A DNA stretch of 64,000 nucleotides. Origin: Microbacterium maritypicum MF109 (GTDB lineage: Bacteria > Actinomycetota > Actinomycetes > Actinomycetales > Microbacteriaceae). Made by a program: the position numbers and the translations under genes. The stretch's first letter is position 1; each line of letters opens with the position of its first letter. Positions 38,662 through 47,242 of this stretch are shown piece after piece. Where the stretch lies: contig NZ_ATAO01000124.1 of the NCBI RefSeq assembly GCF_000455825.1, forward strand, positions 31,981 through 95,980. Reading direction: 5' to 3'. The notes beneath the pieces were generated by a model that was not told where the DNA came from, did no database searches, and saw nothing but the letters and a program-made list of their open reading frames with translations.

Positions 38662-39552
38662 TCAGGCAGCGTGAGAGGTGCAGGGCACAGCGCCGCACTC
38701 CTCGCACACCACGAACTGCGATCGGCACGAGAGATCGGGGCAGTTCGCGGTGCGCTTGGTCGCTGCCCCGCATCCGACGCATTCTCCGATGACCGCGGCA
38801 TGGTCGGAGAAGTCCACGGAGCCCCGGCCGTCGAAGACGTAGAGCGATCCGTCCCACAGGCCGTCGTCGCCGTACTTCTCGCCGTATCGGACGATGCCGC
38901 CCTCGAGCTGGTAGACCTCACCGAACCCGCGGGCGGTCATCAGACTCGACAGCACCTCGCAGCGGATGCCGCCGGTGCAGTACGTGACCACGGGCTTGCC
39001 CTTGAGGTCGTCGTAGACGCCCGAATCGAGAAGCTCGACGAAATCCCTGGTCGTCTCGGTGTCGGGGACGACCGCGCCACGGAAGCGTCCGATCTGCGCT
39101 TCGAGCGCGTTCCGACCGTCGAAGAACACCACATCGTCGCCGCGTTCGTCGATCAGACCGTGCAGTTCTTCGGGCGTCAGACGCGTGCCGCCGCCGACGA
39201 CGCCGTTCTCGTCGACGCGGAGCTCACCCGGCGCGCCGAACGACACGATCTCGTCGCGCACCTTGACGCTGAGTTTGGGGAAGTCGAGGCTGCGTCCCTC
39301 GGCGTCCACACCGGTCCCCTCGCTCCATTTGATGTCGGCGTCGGCGAACGGACGGTACGAGCGGAACGAGCGCAGCCATTTCTTCAGCGCGCCGATGTCG
39401 CCGCCGAGGGTGCCGTTGATGCCGTCCTTCGAGATGAGCAGACGTCCGCGCAGTCCGAGCGCCTCACCGAGGTCTCGCTGCCAGACGCGGATGGCATCGG
39501 GGTCGGCGAGAGGAGTGAAGGCGTAGAAGAGGACGATCTTGGGTGTTGCCAC
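38662..39552 (-). CDS. trhO: tRNA uridine(34) hydroxylase (rhodanese family, UPF0176)
   Basis: Hydroxylates U34 of certain tRNAs on the route to cmo5U-type modification; 296 residues. An N-terminal acylphosphatase-like domain ([16 protein letters not shown]) is followed by a rhodanese domain with active Cys in [17 protein letters not shown]. The C-terminal Cys-rich tail ([19 protein letters not shown] and CEECG) probably binds zinc. GTG start at 39552. It is the left housekeeping boundary of the daptide-like cluster. Confidence 0.93.
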   Translation of the reverse strand: MATPKIVLFYAFTPLADPDAIRVWQRDLGEALGLRGRLLISKDGINGTLGGDIGALKKWLRSFRSYRPFADADIKWSEGTGVDAEGRSLDFPKLSVKVRDEIVSFGAPGELRVDENGVVGGGTRLTPEELHGLIDERGDDVVFFDGRNALEAQIGRFRGAVVPDTETTRDFVELLDSGVYDDLKGKPVVTYCTGGIRCEVLSSLMTARGFGEVYQLEGGIVRYGEKYGDDGLWDGSLYVFDGRGSVDFSDHAAVIGECVGCGAATKRTANCPDLSCRSQFVVCEECGAVPCTSHAA

Positions 39553-39561
39553 CTAGGGATC

Positions 39562-40323
39562 CTACGTCGTCTCCGCGCCGACATCACGCTTCATGAAAGC
39601 CGCTCCCCCGGCGAGGAGCGCGGCGAGCACCCAGCCTGCGGTCGCCCAGAGCGCCAGGGAGCTCTCGAGAAGATCGTTCGGCGGGATGCCCATGGCTGAC
39701 ACGTCGAATCCGAGGGCTCGGAGCATCACGAGGGGCGGGAGATAGCCGGCGCCGGAGCTCCAGAACATCGTGAGGAGCAGCGCCCCGCTCATCGACATCG
39801 ACACCACGAAGAGAGCGACGAGATGAACCTGTACGACGACTCCCAGCCCCATCCCCCAGAGCCCGGCGACCGCCCCGAGGGCGAGAGTCGATGCCACAGT
39901 CGCTCCATCGAGGGTCGCTCCATCGAGGGTCGCACCGCCCCGGGACACGTTCAGCGCGATCTGCCCGACGACGACGACGGTGAGCGCCACGATCGCCCCT
40001 CCCAGAGCGGCCGTCGGCATCCTGGCGACGAAGATCGTCCACCGGGGCAGCATCATCAGACGTTGCGCGATGACACCGTCCCGGCGGTCGATCGTGTATC
40101 GGAAGGAGCCGTAGACCGCCGCGAGGACCGCTCCGTACGTCGCGAGCACGACGGTGAAGGACTCGGCGAACGCGGATCGGACGCCCGCCGGGGCCTCCGC
40201 GAGGTCGGGCGGAATACTCGTCGCCACGGCGAGCGACATCAGCAGCGCCGCTGCCACCATCCCGAGGAGGACCACGTCACCGGCGAAGCTGCGCGCCTGC
40301 GCGCGAAGCGCCCGGCCGATCAC
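39562..40323 (-). CDS. ABC transporter permease of the daptide-like cluster (2)
   Basis: A 253-residue protein with six membrane segments (for example VVLLGMVAAALLMSLAVA and LVALFVVSMSMSGALLLTMF), an ABC-2-like permease. The GTG at 40323 overlaps the upstream permease stop by 4 bases. The segment at 39899-39933 has a 15-base tandem repeat encoding ATLDG twice. It is the last gene of the operon, ending 10 bases from trhO. It probably exports the mature peptides together with the neighbouring ATPase. Confidence 0.85.
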   Translation of the reverse strand: MIGRALRAQARSFAGDVVLLGMVAAALLMSLAVATSIPPDLAEAPAGVRSAFAESFTVVLATYGAVLAAVYGSFRYTIDRRDGVIAQRLMMLPRWTIFVARMPTAALGGAIVALTVVVVGQIALNVSRGGATLDGATLDGATVASTLALGAVAGLWGMGLGVVVQVHLVALFVVSMSMSGALLLTMFWSSGAGYLPPLVMLRALGFDVSAMGIPPNDLLESSLALWATAGWVLAALLAGGAAFMKRDVGAETT

Positions 40324-41048
40324 GCGGCTCCCCGACGTCCCCTGAACCAGGCGATCACGACGAGAGCTGCGGCCCAGACGAGCCCGACACCGAGTGCGGG
40401 CGCGAACTCGAGCAGTCGCCCCTGGTAGCCGGGAACACCCAGCGCGGCGAGTGCCAATCCGGGCGAGAACTTCGCCACCTCGGGCGCCGTGCGCACGAGT
40501 GCGAGCTCCACGACCATCGGAAAGATGAGGACGATACCTGCCGTCAGGTAGTAGTTGCGGGTGATCCAGCCGACGGACACTCCGATCAGTGCACCGAGGA
40601 CCGTGCCGGCCAGCGCGCCGGCATACAGCTGCCACGACTCCGGTGTGAGAGCGAGCGCCAGTCCGTTCCGGATCAGGATCACGGAGATGCCCCCTGTCCA
40701 GAGGACGAAGATGCACACCGACAGCGCGACGGCGGCCAACACCGCCGCGACGAGCTTTCCCCCGAAGGCGCGACGGAAGCCGACCCCGGTGAGCGTTCTG
40801 TCCATCGAGCCGTAGTAGTACTCCCGCGTGACGGAGTACGCACCGACGAACGCCGCGGAGACGACCGACCACGCGAGCGGCTCCAGCAGGCGCGCGGTGG
40901 CCGTGCCGGGATCGACACCGGCGAACTCGAAGCGGGAACCGTCGGAGACGAGCACGAATACCGGCATGAGCAGGGCCACGAGATAGACCGGCAGGACGGA
41001 GAGTCCGCTCAGTGCACGCAGCGCTTCGCTGCGGATCGCGTTCCTCAT
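40320..41048 (-). CDS. ABC transporter permease of the daptide-like cluster (1)
   Basis: A 242-residue ABC-2-like permease with six membrane segments (VLPVYLVALLMPVFVLV, LVAAVLAAVALSVCIFVLW and others) and the cytoplasmic segment VTREYYYGSMDRTL, typical of lantibiotic-type export or immunity permeases. The ATG at 41048 overlaps the ATPase stop (ATGA). It forms a heterodimer partner for the next permease by inference. Confidence 0.87.
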   Translation of the reverse strand: MRNAIRSEALRALSGLSVLPVYLVALLMPVFVLVSDGSRFEFAGVDPGTATARLLEPLAWSVVSAAFVGAYSVTREYYYGSMDRTLTGVGFRRAFGGKLVAAVLAAVALSVCIFVLWTGGISVILIRNGLALALTPESWQLYAGALAGTVLGALIGVSVGWITRNYYLTAGIVLIFPMVVELALVRTAPEVAKFSPGLALAALGVPGYQGRLLEFAPALGVGLVWAAALVVIAWFRGRRGAA

Positions 41049-41761
41049 GCTGCCGCTTCTCCCACGAGATCGAAGTACTTGCTCTCGAGGGAGTCGCCGT
41101 CGTCCGTGACGAGGTCGTGCAACCGCCCCGCGAAGAGTGCACGGCGCTTGATCACGACGACCTCGTCCACGAATTGCTCGAGTTCCGCCAGCTGATGGCT
41201 GGCGACCAGCACGGTGCCGCCGCGTTCGGCGAAGCTCCGCAGGAACCGGCGAAGCCACCGGATGCCGTCGGGGTCGAGCCCGTTCGCCGGCTCGTCCAGG
41301 ATGAGCGTCCGGGGTGAACCCACAAGAGCGGTCGCCAACCCGAGCCTCTGTGCCATCCCCGTCGAGAACGTCTTCACGCGACGGTCGGCATCCGCTGCGA
41401 GCCCCACCTCCTGGAGCACCTCGTCGACACGGCCCCGGGGTGCGCCGGCCGCGAGGCGGGAGATCTCCAGGTGCCTTCTCGCTGTGATGCCCAGCTCGAA
41501 GCCGAACCCGTCCATATGAACGCCCACGTGCGATGCAGGGTTGTCGAGCGCGGAGAACGGCGCACCGTCGATGACGCTGTCGCCACTGGTCGGAGTGATC
41601 AACCCCACCAGTGCCCGCAGCGTCGTCGACTTTCCCGCCCCGTTCGGGCCGAGGAGTCCGACGACCGTCCCCCGCGGCACGTCGAACGACAGTTCCTCGA
41701 CGGCCGTTCGGCGCCCGTACCTCTTCGTGAGTCCTCGGACTTCAATCGCGTGGTCGCTCAT
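41045..41761 (-). CDS. ABC transporter ATP-binding protein of the daptide-like cluster
   Basis: A 238-residue ATPase with Walker A GPNGAGKST, signature FSTGMAQRLGLA, Walker B LILDEPANGLDP and the switch His (VASHQLAEL). The ATG at 41761 follows a GAGGAAGAGA purine run; an in-frame ATG at 41785 is possible. Either start lies inside the 3' end of the M50 protease gene (20 bases overlap at minimum), so the transporter is translated with the biosynthetic genes. Export and/or self-immunity is inferred. Confidence 0.93.
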   Translation of the reverse strand: MSDHAIEVRGLTKRYGRRTAVEELSFDVPRGTVVGLLGPNGAGKSTTLRALVGLITPTSGDSVIDGAPFSALDNPASHVGVHMDGFGFELGITARRHLEISRLAAGAPRGRVDEVLQEVGLAADADRRVKTFSTGMAQRLGLATALVGSPRTLILDEPANGLDPDGIRWLRRFLRSFAERGGTVLVASHQLAELEQFVDEVVVIKRRALFAGRLHDLVTDDGDSLESKYFDLVGEAAA

Positions 41762-43472
41762 TCTCTTCCTCTTCTTCTCTCTCACCCTGAAGCGCTGTCA
41801 GCGGCAGCATCACGCCTCTCGCCCAGAGCGCCTGCCACAGGTCCGTCTCACCGAGCTCGACCCGCGCCTGCCCCGTCGGGGGCAGGCCGTCGCTCTTCCC
41901 GGCGACGAGCACCTCGGCGACGACCACCGCAGGTATCGCCACCCCATCCGCGGTCACGGGAAACAGCGCGTCGAGTGGCACCGTCGTCGGCGTCGGAGGC
42001 AGCGGCCTGGCTGTGCCCTCTCCCACCGGCACGTTCGCGACGATGCCACTGCTCATCAACACGACCGGGGCGCCCGCCGGCACCTCCGCCTCGGTGTCGG
42101 CGCCTGCGCCTGCGCCTGCTCCTGCTCCTGCGCGAAGGAGCATCACCCGGCCCCCGTCTACGGAGAAGCCGAGCGTGTCGGTGACGGGTACGCGGATGAG
42201 GGCTCCGGCGGTCACGATGCTCGCGACCACCACCGCCCCGACGCACACGAACCGGAGCCGGGAGACACCCGAGCGGAGAACTCGCCGCAGGGCTTTCGCC
42301 AGCAGAGCCACACCGACGAGGACGACGACGGCTTCCAACGCGACCACCAGCAGGCCGAGGACCGGTCCTCCTCCGGCGAGCGCTTGAGCGGTGCGTGCGA
42401 CGGCGAACACGACCATCACGACCGGGGCGGCAAGACTGGCGAGGCCGAACGGAACGCTCCACGCGGTGTCCAGGGCTCTGCCGATCCGCCGACCGCCGAA
42501 CAGGAATCGGGTGAGGAAGTTCGAGGCGTCGCGGATGGCGCGTCCCCGGAGGTTCGGCTCGTCGAGCGCGCTCATGAGTGCGATGTACCCGTCGAACCGC
42601 ACGAACGGGATCAGGTTGACAATGACGACGGCGATGCAGGAGAGAGCGAGCAGCAGCATCGCCCTGTCGGTCTCCGGCTGCGGAAGCGCGAGAGCGGCGA
42701 GGAGCGCGACGGCGGCGATGACCGCATGCACTGCGGGGCCGGCCAACGCGATCGCCACGCGTTGCGATCTCTTCGGGAGGCGCCAGCCGTCGGTCACGTC
42801 CACGAAGAACGCGGGGGTGAGGTAGAAGAGCATGAAGCCGGCACGACGGGGGCTCCCGCCGAAGCGGGCGAGGGTGAGTCCATGGGCGGCCTCATGGAGC
42901 AGCGTCGCGAGCGAGAGCACCGCGATCAGGATCAGCAGGCCGGTCAAGGGCATCGGCGTGGTCAGGACGCTCAGCAGGTCCCGCGCCTGAACGATGGCGG
43001 CCACGAGCCCTCCGCCGAGCAGCACCACCACCGATGCCAGGACCACCCGAGCCGGCAGTCGGACGATCACATGGTCCACGCGCCGGAAGAGGGCGGGAGC
43101 ACGGAGCGTCGCGATCTGCAGGGTGAATGGCGGGCGGTAGGTCAGCCGCCCGGGCGGGAGGATCGCGTCGCCTCTCAGGAGTCCACTGGCGCGGAAGCGC
43201 TCGGCGAGGTCGAGGAAGTCCTCCAGCGATTCGGATGCGGCGAAGCGCAGGTGCAGGTCGCGGAGCGCGGTCTCGCCGTTCATCGCCGAGAGCAGGTCGG
43301 CGACCGACCGGGACACCCTCGACGACGGCACTCCGTGGATCGTCGCTATCCATGCCCTGTCGTCGGCCCCTTCCTCGAAAGCGACACCGGAGGCAAGGCT
43401 CGGGCATGCATCGGCAGAGAGCCGAACCCTCGCGCGGGAGCCGCGTCGACGCGGGGAGTCAGCCGGTGGCAT
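41742..43472 (-). CDS. mpaP: Daptide-type intramembrane metalloprotease (M50 family)
   Basis: A 576-residue protein. The N-terminus (residues about 45-110) has a PqqD/winged-helix look: SRVSRSVADLLSAMNGETAL followed by helical FLDLAERFRASGLL. Membrane segments then carry the zinc site HEAAH (193-197) and the second M50 motif IPFVRFDG. A C-terminal extracytoplasmic part includes a Gly-Ala repeat (42105-42133). It presumably removes the leader peptide, as assigned to MpaP in known daptide clusters. The ATG at 43472 overlaps the methyltransferase gene by 14 bases. Confidence 0.85.
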   Translation of the reverse strand: MPPADSPRRRGSRARVRLSADACPSLASGVAFEEGADDRAWIATIHGVPSSRVSRSVADLLSAMNGETALRDLHLRFAASESLEDFLDLAERFRASGLLRGDAILPPGRLTYRPPFTLQIATLRAPALFRRVDHVIVRLPARVVLASVVVLLGGGLVAAIVQARDLLSVLTTPMPLTGLLILIAVLSLATLLHEAAHGLTLARFGGSPRRAGFMLFYLTPAFFVDVTDGWRLPKRSQRVAIALAGPAVHAVIAAVALLAALALPQPETDRAMLLLALSCIAVVIVNLIPFVRFDGYIALMSALDEPNLRGRAIRDASNFLTRFLFGGRRIGRALDTAWSVPFGLASLAAPVVMVVFAVARTAQALAGGGPVLGLLVVALEAVVVLVGVALLAKALRRVLRSGVSRLRFVCVGAVVVASIVTAGALIRVPVTDTLGFSVDGGRVMLLRAGAGAGAGAGADTEAEVPAGAPVVLMSSGIVANVPVGEGTARPLPPTPTTVPLDALFPVTADGVAIPAVVVAEVLVAGKSDGLPPTGQARVELGETDLWQALWARGVMLPLTALQGEREEEEENERPRD

Positions 43473-44286
43473 CGTCGTCCACCGTTCCCAAGGATCCCGC
43501 CCACGACGTCGTGAGCAGGAGGATCTCCACCCCGCGGTCGGTGCGGACGGGCGACACGGCAGGTGCCGCGAAGCCCGCGTCGACGAGCTCCCCGGCGAGG
43601 ACGTCATGGCCGAGCACCTGTAGGCGGCTCGTGAGCACCGTCGCTTCGAGGCCGGCCGCGATGTCGGCGACGCGCACCCAGTTGACCACTCGCGCCGCTC
43701 CGCCGTCTTCCATCTGCTGCGCGAAGAGGTAGGTCTCTTCGCCCTGCGGACCGGGGACGCCGATCTCCTGCGTTCTCGACACCGCCAGGCTCTGCGCCGC
43801 CGCGCCTCCCGCGACGGTGAAGGCGAACACGCCTCCGGTGGCGAGGTGACGACGCACACTTCCGTACAGGAGCGAGCGGCCCACACGATCGAGCAACGTG
43901 ATGGATGTGGCACCGATGATCACGAGACCGTATCGCCGCCCCAGGGAGAAGTCGCGCATGTCCGCCACGACGCACTCCACCGTCGATCGCGCAGGAAGCG
44001 CTCGACGCAGGTGGGAGAGCATGTCGTCGGAGAGATCGATCGCGGTGACCTCTCTTCCCGTTCTCACCAGCGGAACCGTCAACCTCCCGCCGCCCGCGGC
44101 GATGTCGAGGATGGGGTCGTCGGTCTTCCTCGCGAGCGCCAGCACCTCTCGAATCTCTGCACGGTCGGTACCGACCAATCGCTCATAGAAGTCGGTGCCC
44201 TCCCCGGAGTACAGATCCAGCTCCCGGGGAACCGCGCCCGCGGTCTCGAGCCGCGCCGATACTGCTTCGGTGATCAAACCGGACAT
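43459..44286 (-). CDS. mpaM: Daptide-type SAM-dependent N-methyltransferase
   Basis: A 275-residue class I methyltransferase. Motif I is PILDIAAGGGRLTVPL, acidic motif II is VTAIDLSDDML, and VVADMRDFSLGRRYGLVIIG follows. In daptide clusters MpaM dimethylates the new C-terminal amine. The gene follows the three precursor genes directly and precedes the protease in the same operon. Start ATG at 44286 with GAGAGG upstream. Assignment to the daptide family rests on context; the fold itself is clear. Confidence 0.87.
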   Translation of the reverse strand: MSGLITEAVSARLETAGAVPRELDLYSGEGTDFYERLVGTDRAEIREVLALARKTDDPILDIAAGGGRLTVPLVRTGREVTAIDLSDDMLSHLRRALPARSTVECVVADMRDFSLGRRYGLVIIGATSITLLDRVGRSLLYGSVRRHLATGGVFAFTVAGGAAAQSLAVSRTQEIGVPGPQGEETYLFAQQMEDGGAARVVNWVRVADIAAGLEATVLTSRLQVLGHDVLAGELVDAGFAAPAVSPVRTDRGVEILLLTTSWAGSLGTVDDDATG

Positions 44287-44352
44287 TCACACATCGCCTC
44301 TCAACGGGAGCGGTGGGGTGCGGACGGGCATGCTCCACCCGCACCCCGGGGA

Positions 44353-44466
44353 TTAGGTTGCGATCGCTGCCGCGCCGCCGATGATGGCAATGATGTAGCT
44401 GGCGTGCTCCCACCATTCCAACGGTGCGTCGATCTGTTCGAGTTCCGTGAACTCCAGAGACGTCAT
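44353..44466 (-). CDS. mpaA: Daptide-like precursor peptide 3 (37 aa)
   Basis: A 37-residue peptide starting MTSLEFTELEQIDAPLEWW and ending in GGAAAIAT, so the last residue is Thr. The leader box LEFTELE is shared with precursor 2 and resembles FQELE of precursor 1. The core is a hydrophobic helix (SYIIAIIGG). AAGGAGG precedes the ATG by 12 bases, slightly far. It is too short for ordinary gene callers. By analogy the C-terminal Thr would become the dimethylated diaminopropane end. The cleavage site is not known; a cut near IDA is one guess. Confidence 0.88.
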   Translation of the reverse strand: MTSLEFTELEQIDAPLEWWEHASYIIAIIGGAAAIAT

Positions 44467-44506
44467 CTGCAATCTGCACCTCCTTCTCGAGCTGTCGGTC
44501 GCCGCC

Positions 44507-44632
44507 CTATGTCAGGGCGAGAATTCCGATGATGACTCCCACGGCGAATCCTCGGATGTAGTCGTCGGTGTCGTTCAGGGCTTCCATGGCCTCGAGTTCC
44601 GTGAACTCGAGCGTCGGCGTTGTGGTGTGCAT
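44507..44632 (-). CDS. mpaA: Daptide-like precursor peptide 2 (41 aa)
   Basis: A 41-residue peptide starting MHTTTPTLEFTELEAME and ending VGVIIGILALT, again with C-terminal Thr. LEFTELE matches precursor 3 exactly. Its core begins with an acidic DTDD stretch before the hydrophobic helix, unlike the Trp-containing cores of the other two. GGGAGG lies 7 bases before the ATG. The stop is 40 bases upstream of precursor 3. Confidence 0.88.
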   Translation of the reverse strand: MHTTTPTLEFTELEAMEALNDTDDYIRGFAVGVIIGILALT

Positions 44633-44669
44633 CTTCACCTCCCTTCCGTGTCGCTGCGCATGCCAGGGA

Positions 44670-44804
44670 TCAGGTCGCCGCGGCTGCGCCGATCCCGATG
44701 AGGACCAACGCCCCTATCGCGCCCTGATAGAAGCTCTCCCAACTGGGGGCCTCCATGGTTTCCAGCTCCTGGAACCGGATACTGCTCTCGACTTTCTCGC
44801 CCAT
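44670..44804 (-). CDS. mpaA: Daptide-like precursor peptide 1 (44 aa)
   Basis: A 44-residue peptide starting MGEKVESSIRFQELETMEAP, with a core containing SWESFYQGAIGALVLIG and the ending GAAAAT, so the last residue is Thr. AAGGAGG lies 8 bases before the ATG. The ATG immediately follows the stop of the dehydrogenase gene with no gap, so it is in the same transcript. It is first of the three precursor genes. Confidence 0.88.
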   Translation of the reverse strand: MGEKVESSIRFQELETMEAPSWESFYQGAIGALVLIGIGAAAAT

Positions 44805-45992
44805 CTAATTCACCTCCTTCGCAACAGACATCGGAGGTCGGCGATCAGGGCCGACCAGCTCAGAACTCCACCGGGAGTCGTGGAGCACGTCACGGAAGTC
44901 GTCTGCGAGGAGGCCCGGCAGCATCGGGTGGCGTCTTCCCCACGCCCTCTCTGTGGCGACGGAGATGCGATCGATGTCATCCGGGCTCGGTCTCGGAGCA
45001 CGCTCGATTCCCCACCGTTCGATCAGGGCCTCGATGCCCGTCGGCGGGTCCAGCGGTAACGCCATCCCGCCCACGACGTTCACCCAGAAGTCCTGGAGAC
45101 TCTCCCGGTCTCCCCAGCGCACGTCCCCTGCACAGACCCGCCGCCAGACCGCCGCGATGACCGCCGCCGTGGCGACGATCTTGCGGATCCTCAGCACGAA
45201 AGCGATCTCGTTCGCCGCATACCAGTGGCGCGCACTGTAGGGGTCCGGCCCCCGCAGCGCCGCGCTGCGCTGGGTCGCCGCGCTCAGTCGAGCGAGACGC
45301 ATCCTTCCCCCGCGCGAGTCCGGGTCACGGGTGGCGGAATCGAGGACGGCTCTCCCGAGCGCGACGGCGTCTCGGTTCTGCCGCGCGCTCCTCCGCGAGC
45401 TCGTCGAGGCGCCCGCTACCCGGAGGAAGGCTTCCAATGCTCCCTCCCGGACGGCGGCGTGCGTCAGCGAAGCCAGATTGCCCGGATCGATGATCGCGTG
45501 GCGAGGCCTCAGGGCAAGACCGACGATGAGCCGGTATCCGCTGTCGTTCCTGAGCACTCCGACGCTGTTGGTCTCCGACGAGGTGCCGAGCGTCGTCGGC
45601 ACGGCGATGATGTCGACGGGTGGCAATGCGTGGGGAAGGAGAGTCAGCGCCGACCTCGACGCATGCCCGATGGCGAAGTCGAACACCCGCCCCCGAGCGA
45701 GAGCGAGCGCGGCGATCTTGCTGGCGTCGAGAACGGTTCCGCCGCCGACCGCGACGATGACGCTCGGCGATCGACGCACGATCTGTCGGGCCAGTTCGAC
45801 GACTGCAGCGACGTCGACCGACGACGCATCGATCTGGATCGTCGTGGTCCGGCGCCCGGACGGGAGGGCAACCGGTACCGCCGAATCCACGATCATGAGG
45901 CTCTCTCGGTCGGCCGTGAGGTGCTTCGTCAACCGGCCGGTGGCCCCTTCCCCCTGCCACAGGGTGGGAAGTCGACCGAACTCCGCGGTCAT
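44805..45992 (-). CDS. mpaC: Daptide-type dehydrogenase (iron-containing alcohol dehydrogenase-like)
   Basis: A 395-residue protein. The group III alcohol dehydrogenase nucleotide site is visible: IVAVGGGTVLDASKIAALA near residue 80 and IAVPTTLGTSSETNSVGVL near residue 129. In daptide clusters this enzyme takes part in oxidative decarboxylation of the precursor's C-terminal Thr. The usual metal motif D-x-x-x-H is replaced at about residues 181-188 (VREGALEA), so the normal Fe/Zn site looks lost. The ATG at 45992 overlaps the aminotransferase stop by 4 bases. Confidence 0.85.
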   Translation of the reverse strand: MTAEFGRLPTLWQGEGATGRLTKHLTADRESLMIVDSAVPVALPSGRRTTTIQIDASSVDVAAVVELARQIVRRSPSVIVAVGGGTVLDASKIAALALARGRVFDFAIGHASRSALTLLPHALPPVDIIAVPTTLGTSSETNSVGVLRNDSGYRLIVGLALRPRHAIIDPGNLASLTHAAVREGALEAFLRVAGASTSSRRSARQNRDAVALGRAVLDSATRDPDSRGGRMRLARLSAATQRSAALRGPDPYSARHWYAANEIAFVLRIRKIVATAAVIAAVWRRVCAGDVRWGDRESLQDFWVNVVGGMALPLDPPTGIEALIERWGIERAPRPSPDDIDRISVATERAWGRRHPMLPGLLADDFRDVLHDSRWSSELVGPDRRPPMSVAKEVN

Positions 45993-47242
45993 CCCTGCAC
46001 TCCCCGAGCCAGGCCTGCACGTATGGCCACGTCCACGGCGAGAAGCTCCTCCGCAGTGAATCCGTAGGCCGGGATCAACTCGATGGAGCTGGGGCCCGGT
46101 TGCACCAGGACGCCGTTGTCCGCGATCGCGGAGACGACGCGAAGGATGTCGGGCCCAGAGAGCGGGCTCTCGTCCGCGTGGCGGAGCCCGAGTCCCATGA
46201 AGCACCCGCGTCCGGTGATCTCCGCGACCACACCGTCCGCCTCCCACTCGGCCGCGAGGCGAAGCAGGTCGATGCCCAGTGCCTGAGCGGTCGACTCCAC
46301 ATCGATGCGGCGCAGTTCCTCGATCACGGCGAGGATCGCCGCCGCACAAGCCGGCGTCCCCGCCTGGGTCTCGCCATGCACGAACGTCCACCCGCCCCGC
46401 ACGAACTCCGAGGCGACCCGTTCCCCCACCAGGAGCGCCGCCGCACCCATCGCCCCGTTGGTCAGCGCCTTCGAGAGGATGAGGATGTCCGGTGCCGCAG
46501 CCCACCTGTCGGTGGCGAACATCGTCCCGGTGCGGCCGAAGCCCGTCGCGACCTCATCGGCGACGATCAGGAAGCCGTACTCCTCGCGCAGTGCGAGCAG
46601 ACGCTGGACGAACGCCTCAGACAGCGCGTAGGCACCGCTGCCCAGCACGGGTTCGACGACGACCGATGCCACGCGCGCCCCCTCCCGCTGCAGCAGCCGT
46701 TCGAGCTCCTCGCCGTCGTCGCGGTGGGATACATGCCGCACCGACCGGCGGTCGACGGCGTAGACGGATTGGAGGAGGTCGTCCCCACTCAGGGCGTGAC
46801 TGCCGTATGCCGTGCCGTGATAGCTGCCTTTCAGGCCCACGATCAACGAGCGGGACGCGAGTCCCTTCTGCGCCCAGTACTGCCTGCCCAGCTTCATCGC
46901 CGCGTCGTTCGCCGCCCCTCCCGAGGTCGAGAAGATGACGCGGCGGTAGCGGACGGGGTCCGCGAGCTCGATCAGCGCTTCGGCCGCGCGCTGCGCGTAC
47001 TCATGGGGCGCGCGGAACAGCGAGAGATAGGAGGCATCGTGATTCGCCCTGTTGACGGCCTCGACGACCGTCGGGTTGCCGAACCCGAGAGGGACGTTCC
47101 AGAGACCGCTCGTCGCGCAGAGACGTGTGGATCCGTCAGCGAACTCGATCCGGTTCCCGGCAGCGCCGACGGCGACGCGCTCCGGTGCGAAGGTCGAGTC
47201 CGCGGGGAGCATCGAGGTCCACAGCGCGTGCGGCGATGTCAT
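45989..47242 (-). CDS. mpaD: Daptide-type class III aminotransferase
   Basis: A 417-residue PLP enzyme of class III. Seen are FSTSGGAANDAAMKLGRQYW (PLP phosphate site), VVVEPVLGSGAYAL, IVADEVATGFGRTG and the PLP Lys in LILSKALTNGAMG. In daptide clusters it converts the C-terminal ketone left by Thr decarboxylation into an amine. Start ATG at 47242. It overlaps the upstream recognition-protein gene by 4 bases. Confidence 0.9.
   Translation of the reverse strand: MTSPHALWTSMLPADSTFAPERVAVGAAGNRIEFADGSTRLCATSGLWNVPLGFGNPTVVEAVNRANHDASYLSLFRAPHEYAQRAAEALIELADPVRYRRVIFSTSGGAANDAAMKLGRQYWAQKGLASRSLIVGLKGSYHGTAYGSHALSGDDLLQSVYAVDRRSVRHVSHRDDGEELERLLQREGARVASVVVEPVLGSGAYALSEAFVQRLLALREEYGFLIVADEVATGFGRTGTMFATDRWAAAPDILILSKALTNGAMGAAALLVGERVASEFVRGGWTFVHGETQAGTPACAAAILAVIEELRRIDVESTAQALGIDLLRLAAEWEADGVVAEITGRGCFMGLGLRHADESPLSGPDILRVVSAIADNGVLVQPGPSSIELIPAYGFTAEELLAVDVAIRAGLARGVQG

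Noticed and set aside
39899..39933. 15-base tandem repeat inside an ABC permease
   Set aside because: It keeps the reading frame (ATLDG repeated) and looks like a simple coding repeat rather than a mobile or regulatory element.
42105..42133. GC-rich hexanucleotide run in the M50 protease gene
   Set aside because: It encodes a Gly-Ala stretch in frame; no disruption of the gene is visible.
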